Origin: Adineta steineri | Lineage: Eukaryota > Rotifera > Eurotatoria > Adinetida > Adinetidae | Assembly (NCBI GenBank): GCA_905250115.1 | Contig: CAJNOI010000175.1 | Span: forward strand, 66,050-130,049 | DNA length: 64,000 bases | Direction of reading: 5' to 3' | Shown here: positions 45,813 through 57,761 of the stretch, one piece after another | Position numbering within the stretch: the first letter of the stretch is position 1 | Layout: each line of letters starts with the position of its first letter | Program-made: the position numbers and the translations under genes | Notes under the pieces: generated by a model | Seen by the model: only the letters and a program-made list of their open reading frames with translations | Told to the model about the DNA's origin: nothing | Database searches by the model: none

Positions 45813-47400
45813 CTGATGAATCTTAATTTTATTTTCTATTAGATCTAGAATATAATAAAAGATTGTTTTTAAGCTGAAAAAAATATATTTAACTCTTTAC
45901 GATTATTGTTCATTTAATATACAGATAGCTAATCGCGCAATAATGAAAAAAAAGGATTCTAATATGCATCTTGAGAGTTAATATTTATCAGAGCTATGCA
46001 AATGACAGTTGTTTATTGTATTCATATTTTTAATAAAATAAAAAGTAAGACTAAACAATATTGATGTGTGTCAAGTAACTTAATCCTCTAAGACTCAATT
46101 TTTAATTTTAACTATGTTATTATCAATCTGTCAAACAAATTCATTTGTTCTGCTGCTTTGAAGGTGTAAATCTAACGCTTCAAATATAAAAAAGTCTATT
46201 CTATACCAATATTTTCAACTATAAATCATATACGCCAAAGATTAACTTTTAGTCATTAATGTAGTACATGACTTAATAAAAGTATTTATAGATAAGTATT
46301 TATGTGATGAGATAGAGAAAAAGATCTAAATTAGTTATCTATAGTTTATTCACGTATCTTTTTTTGTTTGAAAATCTTCCATTCTATACTATTGTACAGC
46401 GATTCTGAAAAAAATCTGTGCGTCAACAACAGATTTTTCCATTAAGGTTTAATTAATAAAAATTAATCTCATCGAAGAAGTTAGCAAATGAAAAGAAAAT
46501 ATTGCTTTTCTTTTTCTATTTTTAAATTATCATTTACTTTAGTTATACAAATGGGTTAGCCTAACTGAACAGAGAATAAATACAAAAGATCACTATTCTC
46601 ATATATTTATTTATCAGTAATTTTTTACAGAGAAACTCATACTCGTGCTAATAGGTCGCACTCACTTGATGAATATTTTCATTATCATATAATGGCGTTC
46701 ATAGTAAATGATAAAATGAAGAATATGACGTCAATGGCCAAGGGCGTTGCTTACTCCTTTATAATGAAAACTTAAATAAGCTGTTTGCCCCAAAGTAAAG
46801 AATCTAGTAGTACTAATCTGTTGGTAAAATATATTAAATAATAGTAATTTTCTCATAAGAAAAGCAATTAACGAGAGTAATGTTTTCCATACAATTATTA
46901 ACTACTATTCATGTCTTTCGGCATTATCACATGTCAAATATCGTATATAACCACCCGTGCGAATTGCTGACAGATGCAAGATAAAAGGATAAGGATGTGC
47001 ATTTGTATGTTATCATCATCTCACAGCCACAATCACACTCTCAATTATCGACTTAATCGCACTGAGAATTAACAATGGATCATTTTTTACAATATTTGTT
47101 GGAATTGCCATAATCTATTGAAAAACTACTATATCTATAAATCCAGAACAGAAATTACTTCTTTAAAAAAAGTTATAGATGATAACTTTGTTTTACCTTC
47201 TGATTAATAATAAAATTTTTGTATATTTGTTTTTTGATTATAGTTTTATAAATTCTTTTCTTATGGTAAGTATTCTTCTTGAAGTTGTCGATCGATCGGA
47301 TAATTTTAAGAGTAGGTGAGTATAGGTGTGAATGAATTAGTGTTGAATGAGACATATATATTTTATAATAATGACTATTATTTGGTTCTATATAGATTTT

Positions 47401-47562
47401 TCTAGGGTGTGNNNNNNNNNNNNNNNNNNNNNNNNNNNNNNNNNNNNNNNNNNNNNNNNNNNNNNNNNNNNNNNNNNNNNNNNNNNNNNNNNNNNNNNNN
47501 NNNNNNNNNNNATGAAGAAGCCAACAACGCCCAGCCCCACACCACACCCACACCCTCAATTC
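47401..47562. repeat. Telomere-like repeat interrupted by a 100-N gap
   Basis: TCTAGGGTGTG stops at the gap (47412-47511). After it comes CAGCCCCACACCACACCCAC followed by ACCCTCAATT. The gap therefore probably lies inside one of these G/C-skewed hairpins, and its true length is unknown. It lies about 160 bp past the Argonaute stop codon. Confidence 0.65.
47412..47511. other. Assembly gap (100 N)
   Basis: Exactly 100 undetermined bases bracketed by the arms of a telomere-like hairpin. Confidence 0.99.
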
Positions 47563-47720
47563 TGAACATTGCAATTTAGGCGAAATGATAATCTATCGAG
47601 TTATCAAGATAAATAATACTTCGGAAGATTAAAATGAGACACTCTTCAAACTCTTGATTATTTATTTAAATATAAGAACTTTCTAAAGTGAATTACAACA
47701 AATAAAAATTTAATACACCT

Positions 47721-50637
47721 TTAAAACATATTTGGTGTATTCTGTATATCTTCATGAACTTTCAGTATTTCTGCTCGAATTGTATTTGATGGTCTGAAAA
47801 GAAAAACAATTTTATTTTATTTTGCAATATAAAAAGAAAGTAGTCTTCGTTTCCGTACCTTGTATTATTGTTAAATAGCTGTCTCGCTTTGCTTGCTGCT
47901 GCATCTGCCAAATGTAAAACACTTGGAATTGATTCACTCAATCGATTACCAATACGCTGATCAGTAAAGCAGAGAGAATATGTAAGTTCTTCTAATTCAC
48001 TAAGTGAATATTGAATTTCATTGACCAATACAACATAATTTCCAATCTTATTCGTTCCTAAACCTGGTTCATGGGAATTTAGTAAAAAATTGGAATAATT
48101 CGGATATGGACAAATGATGGAACTATCAACAACAACGCCAGATTCAACATTTTCAACATTAATAATACCCGTTGAAGACCAAGGCAGTCCAAAGAAGCGC
48201 GTATGATGACGTTTTTTAACAACAATAAATGTAAGAAGAGGAGAAAACGTATTTGTTGGATATATGGCTAGAAAGAAAGAAAAAGAATTTTTTCATCATA
48301 CCCTAATCAACTAAACTTAAAAAGCAACGATCTTGCCATGACTTAATCTTATTTATATAGTTACACAAAAATTTGCTCCTTACCTTGAAAAGCTTCCTTC
48401 AAGGCAGTCACTTCTTCATTCAGTACACGTTCAAATTGTCCATCATCAACTCCATCGCGATAGAAAACAATATGTTCTGGTAGTGCACCGTCATTGTTGT
48501 CCATGAATGCGGCCAACAGTTGTTTGACGATTTCTTTCAACAATAAAATCGCTTCTTCTGATTGTTTTCCTTTACTTGGCCATTGACGAGAAATACGTTG
48601 ATTTGTTAATGTACACTCAGAATTCATACTTGCAACTACTGCTGCAATCGATGGTAATTCACCAGAATAATTATTCTTCGTGTGTTGAACATCAGCTCCA
48701 ATAAACATTGTTTTAGTATTTGTTTTCAACTCAGCTACTTGTTTGTTTTCCCCACTTAATTTAGCATTCACTGTTTGCAAGAGATTACTACAATAATTTT
48801 TTAAATTTCTTATTTGTTTAACTTTTGTAAAATTAGCACATTGAGTAACAAGACCTGAACAAAAAAGAGATAGAAAAAATCTATCACAACTACATAAATA
48901 GTGATTAAAGATTTACGTACCAAATTCTAGATATGCAATTTGTTTGAAAACACTGTGTATCTCTTTATTTCGACAGTTTTCCAGACAGAGAATAAATTGA
49001 CAACCCCAGTTTTTAAGCTCAGAGAAATGATTTCGAAGTTTGCGTTCTAGATCTCTATCAGCAACGATTTCATATTCGTCAGGATTTTCAGGTAATGCCA
49101 TTCTTTGTTGATTTGCTGCCTGTTAAAAAAAGAAAGAGAAAATAGTTCTTAGGAGGTATAGCTATGAGTAGATAAAACTTACATCATAGAAACTATTCAA
49201 CAATTTTTCTTGCACGTCTCTCATATTTGGTTGTCGAGGATCAACCAGATAGATAAAAGCCATTTTATCAACTGGAACTGGATTTGTAAAACGACGTTGT
49301 CGATTGAGAGTAATTTGACGTTTTTCGAGAGTTTCATAAGGAATTGTCATCATTTCGTCACAATTGATTTCCAGTTGAATTTCTTTACACAATTCATCAT
49401 CATGAAAATTGCAGCTTGCGATAGCTGCCATAATGGAATGAAATCGGTCACTGACTGATGGTGCTGAAACAGGTTTCGTGCTGTCGTCTTCCTTGGCTTG
49501 TTGCCACTCTCGGAAAATGCAAAGTTCAATTGGCAGATCAACTATATTTTGTGGTCTGTTTCGTTTATAGGCTTTCAAGCAGTATAACTTTGGATAACGA
49601 AGTTCAAACCCGAGATCTTTGTAGTATTGATCTAAAAACTGACCTGATCTTTCAAGGAAAATTTTTTTAGGAAGTTCATTCGAAAAACACCCAGTGAGAA
49701 CATAGTTTGTTTCATAATCTGATTGAGTTGTTGTAACTTCAACATCTCTTAGAAAATTGCAGACTTGATTATATTGTATATCGGACAGTTCTCCATTAAA
49801 TGTAGACATATTTCGCTGATTCAATAATCTTTCCCAAATAAATGGTAAAAGATCGGAATGAGGATAGAATCTTGTAATCGTGGTATCTACATTCAGTGTC
49901 GGACCTGATTCTGTGAGACATACAGCTTGTTTGAAGCCATTAAGAAGATCATAGGGTCCATCTGGACGTGGCTCTTCATCCCATCGATAGAAGACTGAAC
50001 CAATAACTTTGAATTGCTGTTTCAACACTTGTTTGATCAAAGTTTCAATAACTCGAATCGAAGACTGATCTAAATCGTTTGTACCACTTGTAGCTGTAAG
50101 ACTTTTGATTGTTAAACGACGGCGATATCCTTGATCTTCTTTCTCATAGACAACTGGCAGTTTGTCTTCGAAATTTGTTGTACTATACAGACAACTTCCT
50201 TCATCGTACCAACAAATCGCTGTTGGGTGAATTTCTTTGGCAAGCAGGATATTGGAAACGAATTGATGACGTTTTTCTCGACTGCTGAGATTAATATATT
50301 TATTTTGTTTTTCATGGTATTCTTCAACAATAGCATCGTATTGGTAGAAGGTCAGATCATGAGCAAATGAACATGGAAAATGATTAACATGAATGACATC
50401 AACCATATCTTGTTGAGATGTTATTCTTACTGCTTGAACTGATTTTGGAATTGTACTGTGCTCCTTCGATGCATTCAATACTAACGATGTAAGAGCAGTT
50501 GTTTGTTGATTCACTGCTTGCTAGAGAGACAGAGATTTAATTTACAGACCGACATTCTAATATAGCTTTCAATTACTTACATGCATGGTTTCATGTTGTC
50601 TTGATGTCTGTTTAGCTTTATTATTCGTGGCAGACAT
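47721..50637 (-). CDS. Argonaute protein
   Basis: Six exons (50581-50637, 49183-50520, 48921-49119, 48384-48854, 47859-48267, 47721-47793) join in frame to 848 residues, the normal Argonaute length. The N-terminal and PAZ regions are divergent; ITRFYPHSDLLPFIWERLL lies in the linker/PAZ region. The MID segment is in exons 2-4 (FILCLENCRNKEIHSVFKQ). The PIWI domain has FIGADVQHTKN (first catalytic Asp), YRDGVDDGQFERVL (second Asp) and SVLHLADAAASKARQLF (His), so three of the four DEDH residues are visible; the Glu finger was not placed. GVVVDSSIICPYPNYSNFLL replaces the usual GTVVD motif region. It should bind small guide RNA in the cytoplasm or nucleus and may slice targets. Bdelloids are reported to have many Argonaute copies. 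It is of AGO rather than PIWI type by eye; the subfamily is uncertain. Confidence 0.92.
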
Positions 50638-51416
50638 ATTATCTTTGAAAACTATGAAAAAAAAATATTAATTGCTGCTATAAAATATTCTTCAAACTCG
50701 AAGAAATATCTCTAACTTACCGTTTTTTCCCACTATTTTCTGTTCTGTTTATTCTTTTCTAAATGAATAAGTTGAAGAAAGAACTCTCTTTTTATGCTAC
50801 TATATATATTCTTCAGGCGAATAATGGGTATTTTTTTTTCCCAGTAAAAAAAACCCAATACGTCAAGTATTTTTTATCTTTCCCACTCCACACGTCAGTT
50901 TGGTTTCATAATCATGGTGTAAGAAAGAACATTAATATGTAGATGATTTCAGCGGCATGTATTTTTATTTCTTCTTTACATGTCGCTTGTCTGTCCTTTT
51001 TTTTCTTCCTTCTTCTCATGCAATTTATATTAGATTCACGTGGTTTACTTCTGTTCTCTCGTATAATGAAGAGAATGAGATCGAAAGAGAAAAAGAGCTT
51101 TATAAAATAAGAAATTCTAAAATAAGATTAAGAAAGGATGTTAATGGATATCTGTAGTTCATCGTATTCACTCATTATTTTCTTCTAAAATAATACGTCA
51201 GTTCCACAAAAGAAGAAGGAAAATAACAAGAATACGAACAAACACTAATATAGCATATAATGTATTTCTCGTTTATAATTGATTTTCATTTATTTCTATA
51301 TTCAAAAGATCGAAAGTTGATATGAAAAAAGAATGTCTTAACATCGGTTTCTGGAAAATATAGATTTACTTATTACAAGTTCGTTATTAACAAATTACAT
51401 AAAATCAAACATCAAG
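50638..51416. other. Intergenic, no gene seen
   Basis: Divergent spacer upstream of Argonaute. A non-coding exon is possible, since an acceptor-like TTTTCATAG lies just before the Argonaute start on the minus strand. The 66-residue ORF at 50957 shows nothing recognisable. Confidence 0.4.
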
Positions 51417-52000
51417 ATGATCTTTGTTTTAATTGAACTAGGAAGTTCACTTACTTCAAATGAATGTAATGAAATTCTGATTAATATACAGAAAGAACAA
51501 TTTGAAAATATGTCTGATAAATGTGATATTAGTAAGCGAAATAATTCACGATTAATTCTTATAGATGATCGATTAGCTCGAATACGATGGAGACATCTAA
51601 AATTCGGTCATAAAGCAACAAAACTTATACAAAATAGTAAACCATTAGGTTTTAATATTGAAGGTATTTGGAAACTAAGTGGCGTTAATTCAAGAATGAG
51701 ATATTACAAGAAGCCATTGCATTTGAGATAGCAAGTGGATTTCAAGTAATACAACGTTTTGTGTTAAGAACTAATGTATTAGTGAAGAGAGTAGATGCAA
51801 TATTCGGATTCGCAATATGTCTAGAAGAAGAAGAGGATTATTTCGTTCATTTAAATTATTTCCGTGAAGCACAACAAAATGAATTAAAAGAATATCCTAA
51901 TTCTGGTGTATCTACAAATACCGTTACTACTGAAGAATTATATGAACATCTGTTGTCAATTCGATATTGTTATCCACGTTCATTACAATCAATTATCATA
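51417..52000 (+). pseudogene. Broken 2OG-Fe(II) oxygenase-like gene
   Basis: The first frame (51417-51731) encodes an N-terminal part resembling prolyl-4-hydroxylase-like 2OG-Fe(II) oxygenases: LTSNECNEILINIQKEQF, RNNSRLILIDDRLARI, PLGFNIEGIWKLSGVNSRMR then YYK. After that the expected iron-binding HxD region is missing. The frame stops, and sequence continues in another frame (51689-52003) with LQEAIAFEIASGFQVIQRF and an acidic stretch that I cannot assign. No start or intron arrangement restores a full enzyme. A degraded or partly deleted gene is the best reading; a small intact gene of unknown kind is less likely. Confidence 0.5.
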
Positions 52001-52080
52001 TAAGATGAACAAAACCAATTGATTGATCAATTATCTGCTGAAATTTTGTTTCATATTTCGAAATATTTACATGAACATCT

Positions 52081-52142
52081 TGAGGATGAATGTGGGGCAG
52101 TGATAGTATTCACACACACTCTACACCCACCCATCACACTCT
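52081..52142. repeat. Telomere-like hairpin repeat copy (degenerate)
   Basis: The left arm TGAGGATGAATGTGGGGCAG and right arm CACTCTACACCCACCCATCA are separated by about 17 bases. It lies about 150 bp beyond the stop of the minus-strand FG-GAP gene. Confidence 0.55.
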
Positions 52143-52287
52143 TGTACACGGAATAGTGAAAAAAGATTTTTATAAAATATAGAATGACAATCTGCCTCTT
52201 CTAAAAGATATATTGATTAATAAGTAATATACTCAATTTACGAATGAAATGTTATTAAATAAATAAAATTAAGTTTATGAATTAATT

Positions 52288-55200
52288 TTAACAAGCCAAT
52301 AAAATACCGACATTGTTACTTCCTTGATTTGCAACAATAATGCCGATTTTGCCGTCATTATTGACATCGACCACGGCTACATTTCGTGGATTGGCGCCAG
52401 TTGTGTAAGTTGTTTGTGTAGTAAACGTACCATTACCTGTATTGAGGAAAACGCCGACATTGTTACTACTATAGTTCACGACAATAATGTCGGATTTGCC
52501 GTCGTTATTAACATCGCGCACTACCACATTTAGCGGGAGGGTTCCAGTTGAATACGTTGTTTGTGCAGTGAACGTGCCATTTCCTGTGTTGAGAAGAACA
52601 CTGACGTTGTTACTACCAGAGTTTGCAACAATAATGTCCGGTTTGCTGTCGCTATTAACATCCACTACTGCTACACCATACGGATTGGTGCCAGTTAAGT
52701 AAGTTGTTTGTGGAGTGAATGTACCGTTACCAATGTTAAGAAGAACACTGACGTAGTTACTATTAGAGTTTATAGCAATAATGTCTGGTTCGCTGTCGTT
52801 ATTAACGTCGACTACCGACAGAGAGTACGGGGTACTGCCAGTTAAGTAAGTTGTTTGTGAAGTGAATGTACCATTGCCAATGTTAAGGAGAACACCAACG
52901 CTATTACCATTAGCATTTGCAACAATAATGTCAGGTTTGTTGTCGTTGTTGACATCAATCACTTCTACATCGTATGGACCGGCGCCCGTAGGGTAAGTTG
53001 TTTGGGCAGTAAATGTGCCGTTGCCGATGTTGAGGAGAACATTGATATAGTTACTATTAAGATTTGTGACAATAATGTCTGGTTTACTGTCGTTATTGAT
53101 ATCAACCACTGCCACACTGTTTGGCTTTGCGCCAGTTGGGTAAGTTGTTTGTGTAGCAAACGTACCATTGCCGGTGTTGAGAAGAACACCGACATTGTTA
53201 CTATTCACGTTTGTGACAATAATGTCCGGTTTACCGTCGTTATTGACATCAACCGCTGCCAAGCCGAACGGGCCTGTACCAGTTGCATACGTTGTTTGTG
53301 CCATGTATGTTGTGTTGCATAGAGCTATTACAAACAAAAATTATTTTTTGGCATGTGTGACGAGGCGAATACTTTTTGTTGCGTTCTGTATACTCTTTCT
53401 AACAACTACTTCAACTTATATAACTATATTAGATAGATGTTATACAATACTTTAAAAAATAGCTCAATTTGCTCAGCTTCTGATGCTCTATCTCTCGGTG
53501 TATTGTACGATAAAAATTCTCTCGCTTGCTGGAGTAGAATCTTAAAAGACATTTCTAGAACGATTTATAGCTAATTTCTTCACAATAGACTGTAGTGCTC
53601 AAAAGTCGATATAGGCTAGCTCTATCATAGAGGGTGCGGGTATCTTATCCATATTCCAACATTTACACTCACATCCACTCTTTCAAAACTAATACTAATA
53701 GGAAAGAAATTCTGAGATGTTTACAGAGATTTATGTATCATACTTTGTAATTTCAATACTTACCAGGAGCGGTTGACGTGGTGGTTGTTGTACTGGTAGT
53801 TATCGTGGTACTCGTAGTGCTAGTGCTAGTAGTTGTAGTACTGGTAGTTGTTGTTGTACTAGTAGTTGTTGTAGTACTGATAGTTGTTGTAGTACTGATA
53901 ATTGTTGTAGTACTGGTAGTTGTTGTTGTACTAGTAGTTGTTGTAGTACTGATAGTTGTTGTAGTACTGATAATTGTTGTAGTACTGATAATTGTTGTAG
54001 TACTCAAAATGGTAGTGCTGCTAATTGCTGTACTAATAACTGTTGTAGTACTCGTGGCGCTAGTGCTGGAAGTTGTTGTAGTAATTGTAGTGTTAGTGCT
54101 AGTAGTTGTTATACTAGTACTTGTTGTGCTACTAGTGGTAGTTGTAAGAGTTGTTGTTGTTGTTGCTGCTATAAAGATAAAAATAAATTGTCAAAAAGAA
54201 TACTAATGACTTGATATCAAATAGAAAATGTATTGTATTGACGTCTACTGAGAATCTCTCACAGAAACTGCATTGCAATCTCAATGAATTTATTATTCAG
54301 AAAGAAAAGGTGTTTTTTTTGTGTTTGCTAGCACTTTTCAATGACTATCGAATCTGATCGTTTTTTTCTTTCAATGTAGTCTATATTATTTCTTAAAGAT
54401 CAACTATTATTCTTCATACAAAATACTATTTCAAGTTCAAGTGCTATCATATATCATGAAATTTGAGATATGCCACAGTTCTCATGCGAGACGCGATACA
54501 TTCAGCAGAAAAAGTGATTGCCGATTACTGAAGAGACCCTAATTTATCTTCTATTTTTGAAACATTGAAAGAGATATGATTCACATTGCTGTTATGACTA
54601 TACTCATAGTTGTAGTATCCGTAACTTTAACATCAACAAAAGTTTTTCATGCCATATTCACAAATATGGGAGTTTATTGACGGTAATCGAGCGTAAAAAA
54701 AATTCAAAAGTAGAGCAAAAAATAGGATTATTCTCCGTTCTATCGTGATTGGTTAGCTGAAACTCACTGGATTTATGCCGCATTTCTAATTTTAATTCAT
54801 TTTGGATAAAGTTTTATTTCACAAATACAATAAAAATTGCCCACAATATTACCATTTTTTATTTGGCCAAAGAAATAGAAACTTCACTCGTTAGCTTCAT
54901 TTTTAAATTCAAACACTGACCTAGCTACTAGTGGATAACTATCAAAACATACGCATTCATCTAAAATAATAAATTAATACTCACTGGTAGTTGATGCCAT
55001 TGTTATGTTCGGATTTAGTGCGTCGAAAACAAATTTGACATCTGATGTGAGGCCACTAGTAAATGTTATATGAAAAACAAGTTCTGACGGACCTCTTCTG
55101 ATCGTATTCTCGATACCAGTAACGAAACGATCGTTGCAGGCTTTAACACTATTGCATTTAGTTGGATATGTGATATTGAGTACAATCAGAAAAAGATTTA

Positions 55201-56277
55201 CTGTGTTGTTGCTCGTATCATTATTGACTAATGTTCTAAAACAAAGATGCAGTGTTAACAGGAGATGATGTCTTCTTGTCGACTTATTTTTCATTTTATG
55301 ACTTCGATTCTCATCATATCAGAAAAGGCAAACATTTTTGATATACTACTCTTCCGATTATCCTCGTTTTCTGTCTATAGATGAAGACAGAAAAGATATG
55401 TCAATATTTGTGTATTTTAGATATGCTTCAGTAAGTCATATCATGCAAGAGTTAAAATTTTTATAACATTATTCTCAGTCAAGTTTTAACGAATAACTCG
55501 TAACGAATGATATGTTCTTTTTTTTCTTGTTTCAAATCGGTCTTCTATACTAGGAAATAACAATGAATGAAAGCGTCACATACTGTCCTTTATGTCTGAA
55601 TACTAATAGTAGAAAAAGAGAGTAGATGATAGATGGCAAGACTTACGTTTGCCGCTTTCGTCGTGTTATAATCAGACTCTGTATGAATCTCGCAGAAAAT
55701 ACTCGAACCATATTATGCGAGCAACTGTATTGTTGAGCAATCTTCGAAGAAAAAAATCATGTCAATTCTTTCGTACAAACTTATATATCGTTACCTGTGC
55801 TGAAAGTCCTGGCAGATCCGAAACGACCAGTGAACCATTGTTTTGAATGTTCGTCTTATAACTGATATTCACCAGAGTCGACGCTATAATAATATACAAA
55901 AATAAAGAAAGTTTTTTAAGCACTTGAATCGTTTTTGAGATGAAACACTGTTTAGCTAATAGTCCTTGATGAATATCTAGATCAGCTTTATTTGTCGAAC
56001 AAGTGTTCTCATGATCTATCAGTTTCTTTGCTAGCAGTTCGAAAAATATGACTTATTTAAAGAAAGATTATCAACTAAATACAATATCATTTAGATATTC
56101 CTTTACTAGTGCAGTAATATCAGTTTTTTTCTATGTACCTGAGTCATCGACGAAACCGATAATACCACTACCAATAACAACGGGTCTTGGCAAAAAATAA
56201 AATATGAAACCAATAAAGACAGCCAACACCCACAGAGAAAACACACAACAAGGAATGTGCTTGATAATCCACATCAT
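52288..56277 (-). CDS. Membrane-anchored surface protein with Thr-rich stalk and seven FG-GAP/VCBS repeats
   Basis: Six exons (56139-56277, 55795-55883, 55647-55741, 54985-55235, 53764-54168, 52288-53324) join in frame to 671 residues. The N-terminus (MMWIIKHIPCCVFSLWVLAVF...) has one hydrophobic span, either an uncleaved type II anchor or a long signal peptide. About 145 residues follow with RRKRQ, a possible furin site, and a two-Cys SEA-like region (VKACNDRFVTGIENTI). Exon 5 (405 bp) codes almost only Thr and Ser, a mucin-like stalk. The last exon holds seven repeats of about 47 residues with TTY.TG, DVNNDGKPDIIV and VLLN.GNGTF; the DxNxDGxxD loops are Ca2+ sites in FG-GAP/VCBS beta-propellers. 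Seven repeats suggest one closed propeller. Adhesion or glycan binding outside the cell is likely but unproven. Similar FG-GAP proteins are abundant in bacteria. Confidence 0.8.
53629..53697. repeat. Telomere-like hairpin repeat copy (intronic, degenerate)
   Basis: The left arm GAGGGTGCGGGTATC and right arm CACTCACATCCACTCTTTCA lie in the intron between the Thr-rich and FG-GAP exons. Confidence 0.5.
53764..54168. repeat. Coding minisatellite (Thr/Ser stalk exon)
   Basis: Tandem, imperfect repeats built from units such as GTAGTACTGATAATTGTT and GTAGTTGTTGTACTA fill exon 5 of the FG-GAP gene. Their reverse complement reads ACT/ACA Thr codons. Copy number is likely to vary between alleles. Confidence 0.75.
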
Positions 56278-57761
56278 TTTATGAAGAAGAAAAAGTGCAA
56301 GTTTCCAATTGACACTGATTATATTTTACTGTGCTCTATTACTCAGAATATATTCTTGAACTGAGTGACAATAAAATAGTAAGTGAAATTTTGCAAGTGC
56401 TGCTTTGAAATTGTAAACTTTTTTGAATAAATGATGATATTATTGTTAGAGACAATATACGATCAACAGTAGTGATATATTACTATTGTTATTTGTCGGC
56501 GAATCTATAACAACAAAAGAATTGTATTCTATTCAGGGATGTTGTAAAAAAAATAAGAAATATGAAAAAAAACTTTCAAAAATACAAAAATATAAAATCA
56601 TTCGATTATTAAAAAAAATAAGACGCATATACATTTTACTTTGTTTTTATCGCTCCCATGTGTGTGCATGCAATTTCACCTTTTTATTCTTATTATATAC
56701 ATCCAGTCATATACGTATAGAGAAAAAAACACATTTGCTAGTTGCATTAATAGAAGATAATAAATCGACGTATACCTTTCTCCTACATTATTGATTCACG
56801 CTTGATCAAACCGTATTATTTTATTTATTTTTCTGTTTGTTTTGCACAGAGCGAGATGAGTCAACATACTGTACAAAGGATGACTGGAGGGTTTTGAATA
56901 CGATCGATAATAAATCTTATATTAAATTAGAATACATGATAAATTTTGCAGAGTATTTTCATATGTAAAAATGTGATGAATGTAAATAAAAATGTATTTT
57001 CTAAAGACACTATTGAGTTATAGAGAATATGAAGTAGACTGAGTCGTATATTTAAGTGTGGGCATGAGTATTATATCCACACCCATCCTTCCTCGATAGT
57101 TTTACACAAAATTCATTCATGTTAAAAATTTAAAAAAAATAATTAATACTTGAACTGTATGATCTATTATAGAGGGAAAGTGACTTTATCATTGAATATT
57201 AATTTGATATTAATCGATATATTAAATGTAAAAATGAATGAAATTTAATCAATCATTTTTTTAAACAAAACATAAATCATGTCAGATAAGTTATTATTGA
57301 TATCCTCCTTTGAGTAAGTCTAGATTGAAAATTTTGATTTTGAAAAAAATGAATTAGAATTAAAAAATTAAACTTATAAAAATTATATAGAATTAAGGTA
57401 CAGGAAGATTGTATATTCATCATACATCTAAAATCATCCTTATCTTTTATCAATATTATTTTTTAACCAAAAGTAAAAGAAAACAAGTTTATGTTTCAAA
57501 ATTTCAATAACAATTAAATACGTAAATACGACTATTTTTTTTCAGTTCAAACTGTAGTAAAACTAATATCCACATCATACATTAATAGAAGGTAATACTC
57601 GTTTCGAAAAGACGAAAGAATATGCAAATATCGTTGTCAATTTACGTATAAAATGACATTTTTATAGATTAATAGATTATATATAACAAAAATATTAGCG
57701 CACGAGAAAAGAATACAGAGAGTCGTTTAAAACAAATTTGTAAACACAACAAAAAAAACGT
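56278..57761. other. Intergenic between divergent genes
   Basis: It holds promoters for the FG-GAP gene (minus) and the first LRR gene (plus), plus a telomere-like hairpin at 57055-57093. The 102-residue ORF at 56486-56794 is Lys/Phe-rich with no recognisable domain and is not called as a gene. Confidence 0.45.
57055..57093. repeat. Telomere-like hairpin repeat copy
   Basis: The arms AGTGTGGGCATGAGTATTAT and ATATCCACACCCATCCTTCC are adjacent. The loop is minimal. Confidence 0.55.

Larger units (their letters stand above)
45813..47720. other. Intergenic with telomere-like sequence and assembly gap
   Basis: About 1.9 kb containing a degenerate telomere-like stretch at 46985-47045, another arm near 47310 and the gapped copy at 47401-47562. 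ORFs spanning the Ns are artefacts. Confidence 0.5.

Noticed and set aside
47173-47574. ORFs on both strands crossing the second run of Ns
   Set aside because: They exist only because the gap is written as 100 Ns, and the coding parts are telomere-like repeat.
53778-54206. Plus-strand 142-codon ORF coding almost only Val/Leu
   Set aside because: It is the reverse strand of the Thr/Ser stalk exon of the FG-GAP gene, and the repeat alone keeps it open.
56486-56794. 102-codon plus-strand ORF rich in Lys, Ile and Phe
   Set aside because: It has AT-driven composition with no motif, and lies between two divergent genes with no splice partner.
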